Assembly: GCA_964542055.1 (NCBI GenBank)
Contig: CAZITB010000004.1
Coordinates: forward strand, 1-52,612
Source of the DNA: CAZITB01 sp964542055
GTDB lineage: Bacteria > Planctomycetota > Phycisphaerae > Sedimentisphaerales > CAMDDF01
Reading direction: 5' to 3'
DNA length: 52,612 nucleotides
Below are positions 51,158 to 52,612 of the stretch, one piece after another. The notes beneath the pieces were generated by a model. The model saw nothing but the letters and a program-made list of their open reading frames with translations, searched no databases and had not been told where the DNA came from. Numbering within the stretch: position 1 is the first letter of the stretch; the number at the start of each line of letters is the position of its first letter. A program made the translations under genes and the position numbers.

Positions 51158-52469
51158 ATTTTTTGGTAATTTTATCAATTTCAGTTTGTGCCATTTTTAG
51201 TGCCTGGGCCGGTTTGTATTGGCCGCTTAGGGCGCTGTTTATATATTTCTGGATGATTTCGGAAACGAGAGTGTAATATGGTATTGGTGGTCGAGGACGG
51301 AGGTTTTCGAATATTTTTTTAAGTTTTGCGAAGTGAGGGAATTGGTTTATGACGGTTGGGTCGGTGTAGATGTCTTTTCGGGCAGGGTTCCAGCCGAGGC
51401 CCAGGGCAAGCTTTTTTTGGGTGTTGTAAGAGAGTATGAATTTTACGAGTTCGAAGCTTTTTTCTTTTTGGTCTGAAAATTTGGATACGCCTACGTGCCA
51501 GCCGCCGAGAGTGGCGATGGATTGGCCGTTTTCGAAGTGGGGCAGTGGTGCTATTGCGACTTTGCCTTTTACGGGGGATGCATCGCTTTGGTGGAGGGGC
51601 CATGCGTAGGGCCAGTTTCGTTCGAAAAGGGCGTTGCCTTGCTGGAAGAGGATTCGGACTTGCTCTTCTTTCATTTCGGTGTATGTGTTGGCGGGTGAGA
51701 TTTGGTGTTTGTAAATGAGGTCCTGCATGAATTTTGTGGCCTGGATGTTTGGTTTGGTGTCGATTGAGATTTTTTGGCTGTCGGTTAATATGCCGCCCTG
51801 GTTTGAGGCGGTGAACTCGAGCCAGTTGCAGACGAGTCCTTCGTATTGTGCTCCCTGCCAGACGAAGCCGTAGAAGTATGGGTTTGTTTTTCTGATTTCG
51901 GATTGGATTGTGATGGCCTGAGTTAGGAGTTGGGGCCAGGTTTGCGGTGGATTTTCGAAGCCGAATTTTTTGAGCAGGTCTTTGCGGTAGTAGAGTATGC
52001 CGCCGTCAACGTAAACGGGCATTGCGATGAGTTTGTTTTGGTAGATGTCCACGAGTTGGATGACGTTGGTGAAGAAAATATCTAAATTGAGCTGGTTTGG
52101 GTCGATGTGGTTTTCGAATGGTTCGAGCCAGTTGGAAGCGGCGAACTGTGTTACCCATGCGACGTCCATGAGAAAAACGTCGGGATCGTTTCTTTTTGAG
52201 GTTAGTGAGGTGATCAGGCCTTGTCGGCGGAGGTCGGTGTCAGTTGGCTGGCGGAGGAGGTTGACTTTTATTCCGGATTGCTGCTGAAAATCATTGAGCA
52301 GCTGTTGCCAGAATGCGAGTTCTGCGGGTGCGCCGCCGATGGCGAAGGATATTCCGTCGCTTTTTTTGTTTTTGCAACCGGGAAAGAAAGCAGCGGTGGA
52401 TATTAAGAGCAGAATAATTGCGCACGAAAGGAAATGGAACTTAGATTTGGATTTTTTTGCAATTTCCAT
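51144..52469 (-). CDS. ABC sugar-binding lipoprotein
   Basis: Periplasmic solute-binding protein of the CUT1 importer, 441 residues. The ATG at 52469 is chosen over 52475 because AGGA is then 6 nt upstream. The lipoprotein signal ends in FPGC (Cys near residue 31). The SBP family 1 fold has the pattern GGAPAELAFWQQLLNDFQQQSG near the start and NALFERNWPYAWPL and GGWHVGVSKFSDQKEKSFELVKFIL in the second lobe. It is first in the four-gene importer operon. Its ligand cannot be read from sequence; the neighbouring uxaC operon suggests glucuronate or an oligo-uronide. Confidence 0.93.
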   Translation of the reverse strand: MEIAKKSKSKFHFLSCAIILLLISTAAFFPGCKNKKSDGISFAIGGAPAELAFWQQLLNDFQQQSGIKVNLLRQPTDTDLRRQGLITSLTSKRNDPDVFLMDVAWVTQFAASNWLEPFENHIDPNQLNLDIFFTNVIQLVDIYQNKLIAMPVYVDGGILYYRKDLLKKFGFENPPQTWPQLLTQAITIQSEIRKTNPYFYGFVWQGAQYEGLVCNWLEFTASNQGGILTDSQKISIDTKPNIQATKFMQDLIYKHQISPANTYTEMKEEQVRILFQQGNALFERNWPYAWPLHQSDASPVKGKVAIAPLPHFENGQSIATLGGWHVGVSKFSDQKEKSFELVKFILSYNTQKKLALGLGWNPARKDIYTDPTVINQFPHFAKLKKIFENLRPRPPIPYYTLVSEIIQKYINSALSGQYKPAQALKMAQTEIDKITKKYGNQ

Positions 52470-52547
52470 GTTCATTCCTGAATTTCTTTTAATATAAATC
52501 CAATATAACGGATATGATAAATTTATCCAGTGTTGTTTTTAGTTGAT

Positions 52548-52570
52548 GTTTCGCAGTGTTAACTTTCGCA
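52548..52570 (-). promoter_or_regulatory. Direct TGCGAAA boxes upstream of the importer
   Basis: GTTTCGCA (52548-52555) and TTTCGCA (52564-52570) on the plus strand read as two TGCGAAA boxes in the direction of the importer operon. The same core occurs in the operator region at 41871-41879. They may bind a common regulator. Confidence 0.35.
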
Positions 52571-52612
52571 CTTTTTAGGTGACAAATTTTAATGGTTTAT
52601 AAACAAAAACAT

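Noticed and set aside
1..52612. tRNA genes, rRNA genes, CRISPR arrays, integrase or phage modules, defence systems
   Set aside because: I looked for TPsiC-like arms, regularly spaced repeats and characteristic proteins on both strands and saw none. A tRNAscan or CRISPR search would be decisive.

Overview
The window looks like a bacterial chromosome segment from the Planctomycetota, most likely the Phycisphaerae/Sedimentisphaerales branch. This is an inference from gene style, not from a marker gene: a giant secreted protease/beta-helix protein with a dockerin-like pair of calcium loops, an exported protein ending in a prepilin-like 'processing' domain, a lysine-tailed bacterial histone, a GH57/GH133 glycogen set and small RR-rich hypothetical proteins. 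The DNA is AT-leaning. Ten N bases at 24152-24161 show that this is a scaffolded draft or metagenome assembly. I found no tRNA, rRNA, CRISPR array or complete insertion sequence.

Layout. 1-733 is non-coding with hairpins and a flagellar (sigma-28) promoter. 734-3542 holds two tandem flagellin-fliS pairs, each with a sigma-28-like promoter before the flagellin and a terminator between flagellin and fliS. 3532-7587 (minus) is photolyase, pdxB, an exported hypothetical protein and folP. 7799-12366 (minus) is a glycogen/alpha-glucan unit: GT4-type synthase, GH57 amylase, GH133 debranching enzyme. 12693-13871 has the histone-fold protein and, divergently, two small hypothetical proteins. 13913-24607 is mostly housekeeping: a metallo-beta-lactamase hydrolase, a DUF434-type protein, a YqaA-like membrane protein, Maf, MltA, an OB-HD nuclease, MenA, ArfB, a DegT aminotransferase, paired YeeE/YedE transporters and a HAD phosphatase. 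24719-27188 is a pair of M16 peptidases, one of them catalytically dead. 27520-34119 is the 2199-residue secreted subtilase. 34391-40548 has panB, an HtrA protease, a glycosyltransferase, a zinc-ribbon protein and the prepilin-like exported protein. 40545-52469 is a sugar-acid region: ROK regulator, divergent five-enzyme operon, and a convergent ABC sugar importer.

The most interesting system is the operon at 41922-48180: SDR fructuronate reductase, LarA-family nickel-pincer racemase/epimerase, PfkB kinase, 6-phosphogluconate dehydrogenase and glucuronate isomerase. It has no mannonate dehydratase or KDPG aldolase. Read together, these enzymes make a complete route D-glucuronate -> D-fructuronate -> D-mannonate -> (C2 epimerisation) D-gluconate -> 6-phosphogluconate -> ribulose-5-phosphate + CO2, which would bypass the usual KDG/Entner-Doudoroff branch. 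The importer at 48335-52469 would supply the substrate. The pathway is an inference from gene content. The LarA catalytic residues are visible at the right spacing.

A second strong signal is a pair of intergenic minus-strand elements (17196-17266 and 34167-34265). They share an identical 19-nt block, complementary to a Shine-Dalgarno plus start codon, followed by a different but equivalent terminator hairpin and an identical U-tract. They look like two members of a small-RNA family. Also notable are a small mobile-element-like repeat present as 170-bp and 49-bp forms, and sharp changes of coding-strand base composition inside the sugar-acid operon.
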